Shown here: one piece after another, positions 7,478 through 15,476 of the stretch
Position numbering within the stretch: position 1 is the stretch's first letter
Layout of the letters: each line of letters starts with the position of its first letter
Assembly (NCBI GenBank): GCA_964638895.1
Contig: CAZWYY010000059.1
Coordinates: forward strand, 1 to 21,546
Length of the DNA stretch: 21,546 bases
Reading direction: 5' to 3'
Source of the DNA: JAFGGG01 sp964638895
GTDB taxonomy: Bacteria; Spirochaetota; Spirochaetia; SZUA-6; RPPD01
The notes under the pieces: generated by a model
Told to the model about the DNA's origin: nothing
What the model saw: only the letters and a program-made list of their open reading frames with translations
Databases searched by the model: none
Program-made: the position numbers and the translations under genes

Positions 7478-8419
7478 ATGAGTTACAAACTAAAACCCAT
7501 TAAAACGGAAAAAGATTACAATTCCGCTATCGCTTACCTTAATTCCATTATTGATGCTTCCGAAGACGGTCCGGAGGCTGAAATAAAGGAAATACTTACG
7601 GTTTTGATCGAAAAATATGAAGACAAACATTATTCCATCTCTCCTCCCCGGCCTATAGATGCAATAAAATTCAGAATGGAGCAGGCAGGATTATCTCGAA
7701 ATGATTTAATACCTTACATAGGCAGTCGTTTAAAAGTTTCGGAAGTACTTTCCGGAAAAAGAGATTTGACTCTCAAAATGATCAGGGCTTTGAACAGGCA
7801 TCTTGGAATCCCCGCCGAATCATTACTTGCGGAAAATGAAGAGTTATTAAAAGAAGATTTCTCAAATATCGATTTTGATAGATATCCGATTAAGGAAATG
7901 CAAGCAATTAGTTTAAGTATTTTAAAGAACAGTGTAATGCTGACAAAGGAATATCTTGCCAGCCACGGAATCATCCTTGTAACAATACCTCACCTGAAAA
8001 ATACGCATCTTGACGGCGCTGCTTTTATGACCAAAAGCGGAATCCCGATAATCGGAATGACACTACGTCACGACAGAATAGACAACTTTTGGTTTACCCT
8101 TTTACACGAGATCGCTCACATTATAAAACACTTGGAAAATTGCACGTTCATTGCGGACGATATGACGCTGAGAGGTTCTTCCACGGATGATTATAAAGAA
8201 AAGGAAGCCGACCTATTCGCCGAAAGGTCCTTACTACCGAAAGATTTCAAATTGGATAAAAAAATAAAAGTATCCAAAGATGAAGTACTGAATTATGCAA
8301 AGATTAACAACATTCATCCTGCTATTGTAGCGGGAAGAATACAATATACTCAGAAGAATTATAGGAAATTTGCAGGTCTTGTAGGCAGAGGGGAAGTAAG
8401 AAAATACTTCTTTGGGTAA
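7478..8419 (+). CDS. HigA-type HTH regulator fused to ImmA/IrrE-type zinc metallopeptidase
   Basis: A 313-residue two-domain protein. Residues 1-60 resemble the N-terminal arm of HigA-like antitoxins (IKTEKDYNSAIAYLNSI). Residues 60-115 are an XRE-type helix-turn-helix including IGSRLKVSEVLSGKRDLTLK. The C-terminal half (about 165-255) is an ImmA/IrrE peptidase: HEIAH at 210-214 (two His ligands and catalytic Glu211), with a third ligand expected in KEKEADLFAE (Glu243). Family members regulate by cleaving or binding a partner repressor or toxin. It starts 16 bases after the DUF362 stop, with GGAGG at 7466-7470, so it is probably co-transcribed. No toxin gene adjoins it. Its codons are more AT-rich than those of the genes upstream, suggesting separate acquisition. 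Confidence 0.87.
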   Translation: MSYKLKPIKTEKDYNSAIAYLNSIIDASEDGPEAEIKEILTVLIEKYEDKHYSISPPRPIDAIKFRMEQAGLSRNDLIPYIGSRLKVSEVLSGKRDLTLKMIRALNRHLGIPAESLLAENEELLKEDFSNIDFDRYPIKEMQAISLSILKNSVMLTKEYLASHGIILVTIPHLKNTHLDGAAFMTKSGIPIIGMTLRHDRIDNFWFTLLHEIAHIIKHLENCTFIADDMTLRGSSTDDYKEKEADLFAERSLLPKDFKLDKKIKVSKDEVLNYAKINNIHPAIVAGRIQYTQKNYRKFAGLVGRGEVRKYFFG

Positions 8420-8712
8420 TAATATTTTATAAGATAATTGTTTTTGAATAAATTCCGCCATACATGGCTGGATTATCATAAAAGAATCGAATTATTCTGA
8501 TTCAGACAGACGGCAGCGGATTTATTTAACCACGGATTCGGAAAAATAGAGAAGGCCGCCGATCGAATCCCGCGCTTCGGGATAACGGAAAAGATAGTCG
8601 GCACAAGTGGAATACAAAAACTTCGTCCCATACTTCTTTTCTTTTTCCCGCCGGAACTCTTTGTAAGAATTATTCTTTATTTTGAGTATTGTTACACTTT
8701 TATTCCCATATT
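8420..8712. other. Convergent intergenic region, no supported gene
   Basis: AT-rich DNA between the convergent metallopeptidase gene and the broken lipoprotein gene. A minus-strand frame from a TTG at 8716 to 8522 could encode 64 residues (contains YLFRYPEARDSIGGLLYFSE), but it has no ribosome-binding site and no recognised homologue, so it is not called. No terminator-like hairpin with a T-tract was found on either strand, although convergent transcription would lead one to expect it. Confidence 0.4.
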
Positions 8713-9857
8713 TCAATAGCCGGAAACGGTAAAGGTAATGACGGAATAGTCATTTCCCATATCGGCGTCACAATCAAGCGCGAAATAAATCAGGTCTCCC
8801 TCATTAAGATCAGGAAACGGATAAAGCGTATCATCACAATACCAGACATGGGGCTCACCCGGCACGCACGGCCAGGCGGTAATCGAGGCAACAAGCGTAC
8901 GGTCCGGACCTATAAGTTTAAGGGTCACCGAATGGCCCTGTTCTGTGGTTTTCTTTACTCCCAGGTTCGTCGCTAGGTAATCCCCGTCTTTCGGTACGTG
9001 GAAAGCGATAACCGCCAGGTGCTGCCGGGGAGGATAGAGGGCGATATCCTCTACGCCGTACGGCAGCAGGACATACTCAAGGCCGTCAGGCGCCGCTTCG
9101 CGCGGGGTGGTATAGCGGCCTCCATAGGGATAGTTAGTACCCGGACCGGCAGTCCAGCAGGGTACGACCGTCTGTGTATATTCATCCGGGTGCACATTGG
9201 TATGCAGGCTTGTTAGCCCGGTTCCCAACTCCACCCCGTCCGTATCGGACGATTCGAAGAAATCAAGATACGCCCGGTTTCCCTCCGCGTCCGCTATAAA
9301 CTTGTTTTCCATATCAACATTATACGAATGCCAGACATACCTGCCCTCTCCGTAGTAGACCGTAAGCGTTACTTCCGGGCTTTCAATAGTTGAATGGTCT
9401 GCAAAAGTTCCCACGGCCTTCAGCCGGTAATAGCCGCAGCGTGGGGGCGTCCACGACGCCCGGAACCCGTCCGCGGGACTCGTATCGGTCCCCGCAGGCT
9501 CACCCTCTACCAGGTATTCCACTTTGACGAGGCCCGGGTAGGTTGTGCCTGCGCTGAGCACAAGTTCCTCATTCACGCAGGCGGGCATACCCTGTGTAGG
9601 ATGCGGCAAGCGCAAAGACCGCATCGCTAAGCTCCTGGGTCTGGATGGTATCGCGACCGGGATTTTCACAGAAGCGGAAATAGGTAATCCACCTTGGCAA
9701 AATACAGTCCGATGGGGAACATCATCTCACCGTGGACGATCAGCCTCCCGTAGCGGTCCAGGTACACATCCGGTGGTGGGTCAGGGGGTTTTTTGCCGGG
9801 CAATGTGCAACAGAAAAGTAAAGGAATGAGTCCCAGAAGAAATATATATTTCTTCAT
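8713..9857 (-). pseudogene. Broken lipoprotein gene with Ig-like and C-terminal beta-sandwich domains
   Basis: Reading from 9857, a lipoprotein signal peptide (MKKYIFLLGLIPLLFCC with a lipobox ending at Cys) is followed by GRLIVHGEMMFPIGLYF, a segment typical of the start of glycoside-hydrolase-like lipoproteins, then a stop at 9666-9668. A second frame, open across this point, reads NPGRDTIQTQELSDAVFALA and stops at 9569-9571. A third frame then carries an Ig-like domain (KVEYLVEGEPAGTDTSPADG to SPEVTLTVYY) and a C-terminal beta-rich domain with GDLIYFALDCDADMGNDYS. The sensible protein sequence therefore moves through three frames, and the hydrolase-like domain expected after FPIGLY is missing. 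A GTG at 9669 could start the last frame as a separate protein, but its first 30 residues look unnatural. A cell-surface carbohydrate-related role for the ancestor is inference. Confidence 0.68.
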
Positions 9858-9984
9858 CTCATATTAAATTTTACTACAACATAATTCTAATTACCAGAAA
9901 AGTTGCAAACCCGGCACAGACAAATAGGAAAAGATTAATTTAACGAGGGATTTCACGAATTCCTGTAGATAAAAGCTTTCCCAC

Positions 9985-10010
9985 CATCCGTGAAAATCCG
10001 CGTCATCCGC
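9985..10010. repeat. Short CATCCG/TCCGCG direct-repeat tract
   Basis: CATCCG occurs at 9985 and again at 10004, with TCCGTG and TCCGCG versions between them, in the 164-base gap between the broken lipoprotein gene and the second response regulator. It resembles the degenerate 'CCGTG..AATCCGCGTCATCCG' tracts seen scattered between genes in various bacterial genomes. Only one copy lies in this window, so its repetitive nature is inferred. Confidence 0.3.
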
Positions 10011-10021
10011 AATTTTTTACT

Positions 10022-10426
10022 CTACCCCCCAGCCGGTTTGGCGTCCGCCCGGTTGCCCACGGCGCGGCCTACCACCTCCCGCAGTTTTTCCCGTTTTACC
10101 GGTTTGATTAAAAAATCAAAGCATCCCAGGCCGTGGGCAATCTCCGCGTTTTCCCGCTCAATCAGCCCCGTCAGAATGATCACCGGCAGACCCGGGAAGC
10201 GCTCCCGGATCCGGCGGGTAAGCTCAAACCCGTCCGTGTCCTTTATCTTGATGTCGCAGATTACCGCGTCAAGCCGCACCCGGTCCAGCACCCGCTCCAC
10301 CTGCACGCGGTTTTCCGCCTCGTACACCGTATAGCCGCCCCCGCCGAGCTGGGTTTTTACGATGCGGCGGATGGGTGAATCATCGTCAATTATCAGTACC
10401 GCGTACGGCTTTTTTTTTCGGTCCAT
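10022..10426 (-). CDS. Single-domain response regulator (CheY-like receiver)
   Basis: A 134-residue receiver domain with no output domain. The acidic pocket is Asp14/Asp15 in LIIDDD, the phosphoacceptor is Asp58 in VICDIKIKD, the conserved Thr is Thr86 in ILTG, and the conserved Lys is Lys108 in FLIKPVKRE. The start ATG at 10426 lies inside the end of the upstream histidine kinase gene, a 41-base overlap in a different frame, and AGGGCGG precedes it. Such an overlap implies translational coupling, so this is very probably a direct phosphorylation target of that kinase. The tail GNRADAKPAGG looks disordered. Output is presumably by protein-protein interaction. Confidence 0.92.
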   Translation of the reverse strand: MDRKKKPYAVLIIDDDSPIRRIVKTQLGGGGYTVYEAENRVQVERVLDRVRLDAVICDIKIKDTDGFELTRRIRERFPGLPVIILTGLIERENAEIAHGLGCFDFLIKPVKREKLREVVGRAVGNRADAKPAGG

Positions 10427-12806
10427 TACCGCCCTTGTTCAAAAAATATTTGATGGTAAACACGGTCCCCCTGCCCGCCGTGCTGCGCACGGAGATGACC
10501 CCGTTGTTCTGGGTAACCAGCCGGTAGACGATGTTCAGCCCCAATCCCGTGCCCCTCCCTGTTTCCTTAGTGGTAAAGAAGGGATCAAAAATCTTGGGCA
10601 GAATTTTCTCCGGTATTCCCGATCCCGTGTCGGAAACCAGCGTCTCAACCGCGTCCCTGCCGTTTCTGGAAACCAGGGTTATGACACCCTTGCCGTTCAT
10701 GGCCTGTAGCGCGTTGGTAAGCAGGTTTATATACACCTGCCGCAGCTCGCCCACCCGGGCAAACAGGGGGGAGACCTGTTGGTATTTTTTCTTCACGTCT
10801 ATGTCCACGAAGTTCTTGCTGTACTTCACGATCCGCAGCGCATCGTCCATGACCCCGTTGATGTCCACAAGACCCGGCTTGTCCTCCCGCAGGTCCCTGG
10901 TGTATGAAGAGAGGTCTTTAACGATATCCGAGGCCTGGGTGATAAAATCGATAATGTCACGGGCATAGGTTTTTATGGCCGGATCGCGCGCCTCATCACT
11001 GATGATTTCGGCGGACCCAAGCACGCCGTACAATGGATTGTTTATTTCGTGGGCGATGCCGGATACAAGCGTGCCCAGGGCCGCCAGTTTCTCGGCGCGG
11101 AAAAGCTGCTCCTTTATCTCCTTCTGCTCGGTAATGTTCTTCATGATCATGCCCACCTCGTCGCCCCCACCGAAAACCGCGGGCATCTTAAAAAGCGTAA
11201 ACCCTATCACCTGGTCCCCGATGCGCAGTTCCCGGTCGTCCACCAGCGTTGAGCCGACCGCCTTTTTAATGTGGGCCTTGAAATTCCTTTTTACCAGGGG
11301 GTCCTTGATCTTCAGAAAAGAAATTATGCCTTTGCCCAGGGCCTGCGGCTGGGTAACCCCCATGGTCTGCAGACAGGAGGGGTTGATGAACGAAATCTTG
11401 TGGGAATACCCGTTGAACACAACCAGCGATGAGGGAATACTGGCGATAATGGTCTTGGGCGCCTTTGAGGCGTAGATGTTGTCCAGTGAGATCTCAAGCT
11501 GGTAGGAAATGGTGTTAAAAAAATCCAGGCCGCGCCCGTCCACGCACGCCTCGCCGCCGTAATTATAGAAGAGCATCAGGTAGTAGAACGCGTTCCGGAT
11601 GCACAGGGGTATGGCCAGCACCTCCTTCCGCCTCACGTTTTTAAAAAGCGCCGTGCTTTGGACAATGACCGGTTTTTTTCCCCTGGCGATCTCCTCAAGG
11701 CCTTTTTTCAGGAACAGTTCATCCGGATTCAGGCTGATATCCCTGGCCTGGCTCTGTTGGGTAAAGATAAACGGCTGTTTTAGGTATTTCAGCCCGCTGT
11801 CCATACTCAGGTATAACCCAACGTCGAAATCCAGGTTCTCCACGATCAGCTTCATTACCGACTGTAAAAGCGTGTCTTCGTCATTGAACTTGATAAGCTC
11901 CGCGGAAATCCTGTTGATCATGGAAAGTTTGTTGGCCTTCTCGATAATCTGCTGGTTGGCCCGCTGCAGCTCCAGGTACTCACGCCTGCCCTCATAGATG
12001 GCGCGCTCTATAACGGCCACCCTTTTTTCATATTCAGTTTTATTGAATCTCCTGCGGCGTGTCTGCCGGTAAAACGCAAGCCCCAGCCAAGCGCAAAGCA
12101 GCACCAGGCCGGAGATGACGATGTCCCTGAGCGATAGCAGGGGATTTTTATGCACAAGGAAATACAACAACTCAAGGCCCACCACCCCAGCCGGCACCAG
12201 TCCGGTGATAAACCTCATTAAGCGGCGGTTCTTCCAGCGCACCTCGAACACACAGGCCGGGGCGCCTCGCGCCTGGCACCGGGTCTCATTCACCTCGGCC
12301 GGCGGCAGGTTCCAGAACAGCGGCACGGCCGCGAGCTGGCCCCTCACCATCTCGCAGTTCAGGGCGTCCGGCCGGTAGGGGTCGGCCAGCGCGTACCTTA
12401 TTTTAAGTGTGTTTTTGTCCGCGGAAAGCACCTCAAGCTCGTCAACGTGGGTAAAGATCGAGCGGTACTCGGCCATCTTGGCATAGGCCGGCCGGGGGCT
12501 GTTGAAGACCTTGAGTACGCTGAACAGGTAATACAGGAAACTGAACGAATCCTTGGTTACCAGATTGATGCCGCTTTGGAACACCTCGTGTCGTGTGTCG
12601 GATGCGCCTTTTAGTTTTTGTAGAATAGACAGGTAGCTGTCGTAAGAGATCCAGTTGTCCTCCCGTTCCACGTACTCCAGTTCCAGGCCCAGGTCTTTGA
12701 TCAGTTCGCGCAACGTGCCGCGCATATAGTATTTGCTTAAGTGCTGTAAGACCGGCTTGATGACCATGCAGGAAATGTCACGGGTACCGGTGTGCTTTTG
12801 GATCAT
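10386..12806 (-). CDS. Membrane sensor histidine kinase (V4R-like sensor, two TM helices, GAF, PAS, HisKA, HATPase_c)
   Basis: An 806-residue kinase. Residues 1-195 resemble V4R/heme-NO-binding-like sensor domains, with the typical closing segment CQARGAPACVFEVRWKN (Cys177, Cys185). Two membrane helices lie at about 199-219 and 226-246 with only a short loop between, so the sensor domain is probably cytoplasmic. A coiled coil (250-295) leads to a GAF domain (about 296-445), a PAS domain (about 452-560) and the kinase core. His586 in GIAHEINNPL is the phosphorylation site. ATP-binding motifs are N698 in NLLTNAL, DTGSG (726-730), DPFFTTKE (741-748) and GTGLGL (752-757). Its ATG shares one base with the upstream regulator's stop (TAATG), and its 3' end overlaps the next regulator. 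The ligand of the sensor domain is unknown. Confidence 0.9.
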   Translation of the reverse strand: MIQKHTGTRDISCMVIKPVLQHLSKYYMRGTLRELIKDLGLELEYVEREDNWISYDSYLSILQKLKGASDTRHEVFQSGINLVTKDSFSFLYYLFSVLKVFNSPRPAYAKMAEYRSIFTHVDELEVLSADKNTLKIRYALADPYRPDALNCEMVRGQLAAVPLFWNLPPAEVNETRCQARGAPACVFEVRWKNRRLMRFITGLVPAGVVGLELLYFLVHKNPLLSLRDIVISGLVLLCAWLGLAFYRQTRRRRFNKTEYEKRVAVIERAIYEGRREYLELQRANQQIIEKANKLSMINRISAELIKFNDEDTLLQSVMKLIVENLDFDVGLYLSMDSGLKYLKQPFIFTQQSQARDISLNPDELFLKKGLEEIARGKKPVIVQSTALFKNVRRKEVLAIPLCIRNAFYYLMLFYNYGGEACVDGRGLDFFNTISYQLEISLDNIYASKAPKTIIASIPSSLVVFNGYSHKISFINPSCLQTMGVTQPQALGKGIISFLKIKDPLVKRNFKAHIKKAVGSTLVDDRELRIGDQVIGFTLFKMPAVFGGGDEVGMIMKNITEQKEIKEQLFRAEKLAALGTLVSGIAHEINNPLYGVLGSAEIISDEARDPAIKTYARDIIDFITQASDIVKDLSSYTRDLREDKPGLVDINGVMDDALRIVKYSKNFVDIDVKKKYQQVSPLFARVGELRQVYINLLTNALQAMNGKGVITLVSRNGRDAVETLVSDTGSGIPEKILPKIFDPFFTTKETGRGTGLGLNIVYRLVTQNNGVISVRSTAGRGTVFTIKYFLNKGGNGPKKKAVRGTDN

Positions 12807-13372
12807 TATTTTTGCAGGAGGGCTGCCTCCGCTCCCTGCAGCCCCCTAATGGTATCCAGCAGAATCTCGCTTTTAATGGGTTTCTGCAAAAAGGCTTTTT
12901 TGCCCCCTATGGAGCTGAAGCTGTTGACGTCCACGTCAACCGCGGTGATAAAAATCAGCGGGATGGAGTCGTCCACCTGTCTAATCAGCGCGCCGATCTC
13001 AAAGCCGTTGAAATCGGGCAGACGGATATCGGTGATTACGATATCGGGTATGATCTTCAGAAAGAGTATGATGGCCTCTATGCCGTTTTTGGCGGTAAAC
13101 ACATGAAAACCGGCCCTTTCCAACATATAGGACACTGTCTTGGTAATGTAGGTAAGATCGTCGATCAACAGGATATAGGTTCCTGTCTGGTCTTTCTGAA
13201 ACCCCGGCAGACAGTAGATAACTTCGTTCTGAATGTGGGACAGGTTAGAGCGGATGCGCGGGTCCTTATGGTTCTTCAGGAAATTCTGAAAGCGCCGGCT
13301 GATGATCTTTGCGCGCGCCTGTTTTTCCGTAATATTTTTTCCCGTTTTTTTGACAGAGTCGTCGGTATCCAT
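12806..13372 (-). CDS. Response regulator, receiver domain with N-terminal extension
   Basis: 188 residues when started at 13372. Residues 1-60 are a charged, helix-prone extension; the receiver domain fills the C-terminal 125. Asp71/Asp72 (LLIDDLTY) form the acidic pocket, Asp115 (VITDIRLPDF) is the phosphoacceptor, Thr143 (FITA) and Lys164 (LQKPI) complete the site. There is no DNA-binding output. The ATG at 13372 was chosen over that at 13393 because AGGGGA lies four bases upstream and because the 13393 ATG falls inside the -10 element of a plausible promoter. The gene ends in TAATG shared with the kinase start. It is probably the upstream partner of the kinase in a two-regulator phosphorelay or branched system. 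Confidence 0.9.
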   Translation of the reverse strand: MDTDDSVKKTGKNITEKQARAKIISRRFQNFLKNHKDPRIRSNLSHIQNEVIYCLPGFQKDQTGTYILLIDDLTYITKTVSYMLERAGFHVFTAKNGIEAIILFLKIIPDIVITDIRLPDFNGFEIGALIRQVDDSIPLIFITAVDVDVNSFSSIGGKKAFLQKPIKSEILLDTIRGLQGAEAALLQK

Positions 13373-13391
13373 ATTATCCCCTAATATAAGC

Positions 13392-13419
13392 ATAATATAT
13401 TTTGGGGGTAATATTCAAA
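13392..13419 (-). promoter_or_regulatory. Possible sigma70-like promoter for the regulator-kinase-regulator genes
   Basis: On the minus strand, TTTGAA (13419-13414), a 16-base spacer and TATTAT (13397-13392). It lies in the short gap after the NHL/VWA gene. The predicted start near 13385 leaves a leader of about 13 bases containing AGGGGA before the ATG at 13372. The -35 element is weak. Confidence 0.4.
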
Positions 13420-13421
13420 TT

Positions 13422-15473
13422 TTAATAGCGGCGCGGCGCGAAGTAGCCGTTTTCGTCCCTGCCCATCTTGTTGTATAGGGTAACCTGCGCGGACAGGTCG
13501 ATATAGCGCCGGCCGAACTGCGCGTCTGTGGGGGAGGTGAAGGTCAGCACATATGTGGAGCTTTTTTTGGCGTCGATACCTTCAAGCACGCTTTGTATGC
13601 CCTGAGGATTGAAATAAAGGGAGGGGCTGCCCCTGGTTTCACGGGCCATAAAATCAAGCTCCTCCTGTGTCTGCTTTTCATTGAAATACACCGGGTAAAA
13701 GCCGACGCCGTTGTTCTGCATATACCTGGTGTTTTCATCCATCGAAAAATCTTTGAACGCTGTGGGGGGCAGCGTCCCGCTGCTGAAAAAGATAACCGAC
13801 TTTTTGCCGTGAAAGGCCAGAAGATCATCCGTGGCCTTGCGCACGCCCAGGTCAAGCCGCCAGAAGGGTTCGCTCTTGCCGGTCATGATCTCATCCCAGA
13901 CGCGGGCCGGAAGCCGGCCGAAGTCCGCGTTCACCTCCGGGCTCGCGGAGGCTGTTACGATCTGAAGCCTGTCGTCCGGTGAAAGCAGCCCCAACAGGGC
14001 TTTCAGCGCCGATACCACAAACTCCCTGTAAGGTTCCATCTCGGGCGAGTTTTCTATAAGCACCACCAGGTTCAGCGGCTGCCTGTCTGAAGGGGAAGAT
14101 ACCAGGGTGGTTTCCAGAACCTGGTTCTGGAATTCGGTAATAAAGAAATTGAAGGCCGTGAGTCCCAGGATGGGTTTGCCGTACCAGTCTTCCACACCCA
14201 CGTCAACCGTAACTTCGGGATAATTCCGGGGGTCCACCCGGTCGATATGCGCGAAATACCCCGTATAGAGTGTTGTGATGTTGGAGATCACAAACACCTT
14301 GTTCAGATCGAAGTCCACGGCCAGCACGTCGCCGTTCGCGGTCATGGCCAGGTTGGTGATGCGCCGGGCCACGTTGCTTGCGTCGCTCCATTCGCTCCAT
14401 ACCTCATTGGTAAGATCAAGCTTCATGATGCGGATGGTATCGGCCACCAGGAGGGTATCGCCATCGTAAAACAGCAGGCCCTCGGGCGCGAACAGCTCGC
14501 CCTGCCCGTACTCCCGCAGGTAATTCCCGCTGGTGTCGAAGACCAGGATACGCTTTTTTTTCTGGTCCGCTACGTACACCTTCCGGTCGTGTACCGCGAT
14601 TCCCGTAGGCTTCATCACGTCCGGGAAAAGCCGCGTGCGTGAGCCGACGGAAAGAATGAAATTGCCGTCAAGATCGAACTTGCTGACCCGGCCGTTGCCC
14701 CAGTCCGTAACGTACAGGTACCCGGACCCATCGACGGCCATAAACTGTGGCCCCAGGAACTGGCCCGGGCCTATGCCCTTTTGCCCGAAACTTTTTATCT
14801 TCTGAAAATCTTTTGTGCATTTGGTGATCCTGTTGCCCTCGAACTCGGATATAAAAACCGCGCCGCCCGCCTCCAGCAGGTCAAATGGATGATCATAGCT
14901 TTCCAGCCCGCCCCGTTTGATGTTCAGGGCCAGGGAGTTGGCGTTGAAATTTACGATCTCCCCACTGCCGTAGGCAACCACGTAAAAGGTGCCGTCATCC
15001 TTCATGACCACGGAACTGGGGCGTCTGAAGGCGTAAAACCCCTTCTGGTTGGCGTCAAGCTGGCTCTGCACCACGAAGCGCTCCGGGGGTGCAAGCTCGC
15101 GCCCCAGGCCCCGCCTAAGCCGAATAATCTTTTCTTGGGTCTCCAGGAGCGAACTGCTCTTGCCGGACGACCGTAGCTCGTCCCATATGCTTAAAGCGGT
15201 TTCCTCGAACCCCATACGGTAATATGTCCGGCCCAGCCACGTCTTGATAAGCGCGTCCTCCGGCTGGTAGCTTAAAGCCTTCTCGAAGGACTGCAGGGCC
15301 TTGCCGAAATACCCCATATGATAGGCCTCAACTCCGTAGTGAAACTCCTCCTCGGCCCTGACCTTGTTCATATCCAGGTCCTGAGGAAAAATGATCACCG
15401 GTAGGCCGATGAGCAAAAATAAAAACAGTTTTACAAAGGGTTTTGTCCGTCCGTTCACCAGGCTATTATACAC
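13422..15473 (-). CDS. Secreted TPR / NHL beta-propeller / VWA-like protein
   Basis: A 683-residue exported protein. A hydrophobic signal segment (KLFLFLLIGLPVIIFPQ, 15-31) is followed by TPR units at about 38-105 (FHYGVEAYHMGYFGKALQSF). NHL-type propeller repeats follow at about 150-400, with segments such as GYLYVTDWGNGRVSKFDLDG and KVYVADQKKKRILVFD. The C-terminal part (about 465-645) resembles a von Willebrand A domain: LNLVVLIENSPEME, then DDRLQIVTASAS, then KKSVIFFSSGTLPPTA. The metal-site motif D-x-S-x-S reads E-N-S-P-E, so metal binding may be lost. The start is uncertain: GTG at 15473 or GTG at 15458, neither with a ribosome-binding site. It begins three bases after the small gene at 15477. 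The architecture suggests a periplasmic or surface scaffold. Confidence 0.85.
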   Translation of the reverse strand: MYNSLVNGRTKPFVKLFLFLLIGLPVIIFPQDLDMNKVRAEEEFHYGVEAYHMGYFGKALQSFEKALSYQPEDALIKTWLGRTYYRMGFEETALSIWDELRSSGKSSSLLETQEKIIRLRRGLGRELAPPERFVVQSQLDANQKGFYAFRRPSSVVMKDDGTFYVVAYGSGEIVNFNANSLALNIKRGGLESYDHPFDLLEAGGAVFISEFEGNRITKCTKDFQKIKSFGQKGIGPGQFLGPQFMAVDGSGYLYVTDWGNGRVSKFDLDGNFILSVGSRTRLFPDVMKPTGIAVHDRKVYVADQKKKRILVFDTSGNYLREYGQGELFAPEGLLFYDGDTLLVADTIRIMKLDLTNEVWSEWSDASNVARRITNLAMTANGDVLAVDFDLNKVFVISNITTLYTGYFAHIDRVDPRNYPEVTVDVGVEDWYGKPILGLTAFNFFITEFQNQVLETTLVSSPSDRQPLNLVVLIENSPEMEPYREFVVSALKALLGLLSPDDRLQIVTASASPEVNADFGRLPARVWDEIMTGKSEPFWRLDLGVRKATDDLLAFHGKKSVIFFSSGTLPPTAFKDFSMDENTRYMQNNGVGFYPVYFNEKQTQEELDFMARETRGSPSLYFNPQGIQSVLEGIDAKKSSTYVLTFTSPTDAQFGRRYIDLSAQVTLYNKMGRDENGYFAPRRY

Positions 15474-15476
15474 TAT

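Noticed and set aside
7478..8419. A complete toxin-antitoxin module
   Set aside because: The HTH/peptidase protein is HigA-like, but no small toxin gene adjoins it; upstream is a DUF362 gene and downstream only unsupported frames.
8713..9669. An independent 318-residue gene starting at GTG 9669
   Set aside because: Its first 30 residues look random while another frame reads sensibly there, and the upstream frame supplies the lipoprotein signal; it is treated as part of a broken gene.
13373..13393. ATG at 13393 as the regulator start
   Set aside because: It lies inside the predicted -10 element and lacks a ribosome-binding site; the ATG seven codons later has AGGGGA.
13544..15176. Several 90-130-residue frames on both strands within the NHL/VWA gene
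   Set aside because: They are shadows of a gene with clear domain structure and carry no motifs or ribosome-binding sites of their own.
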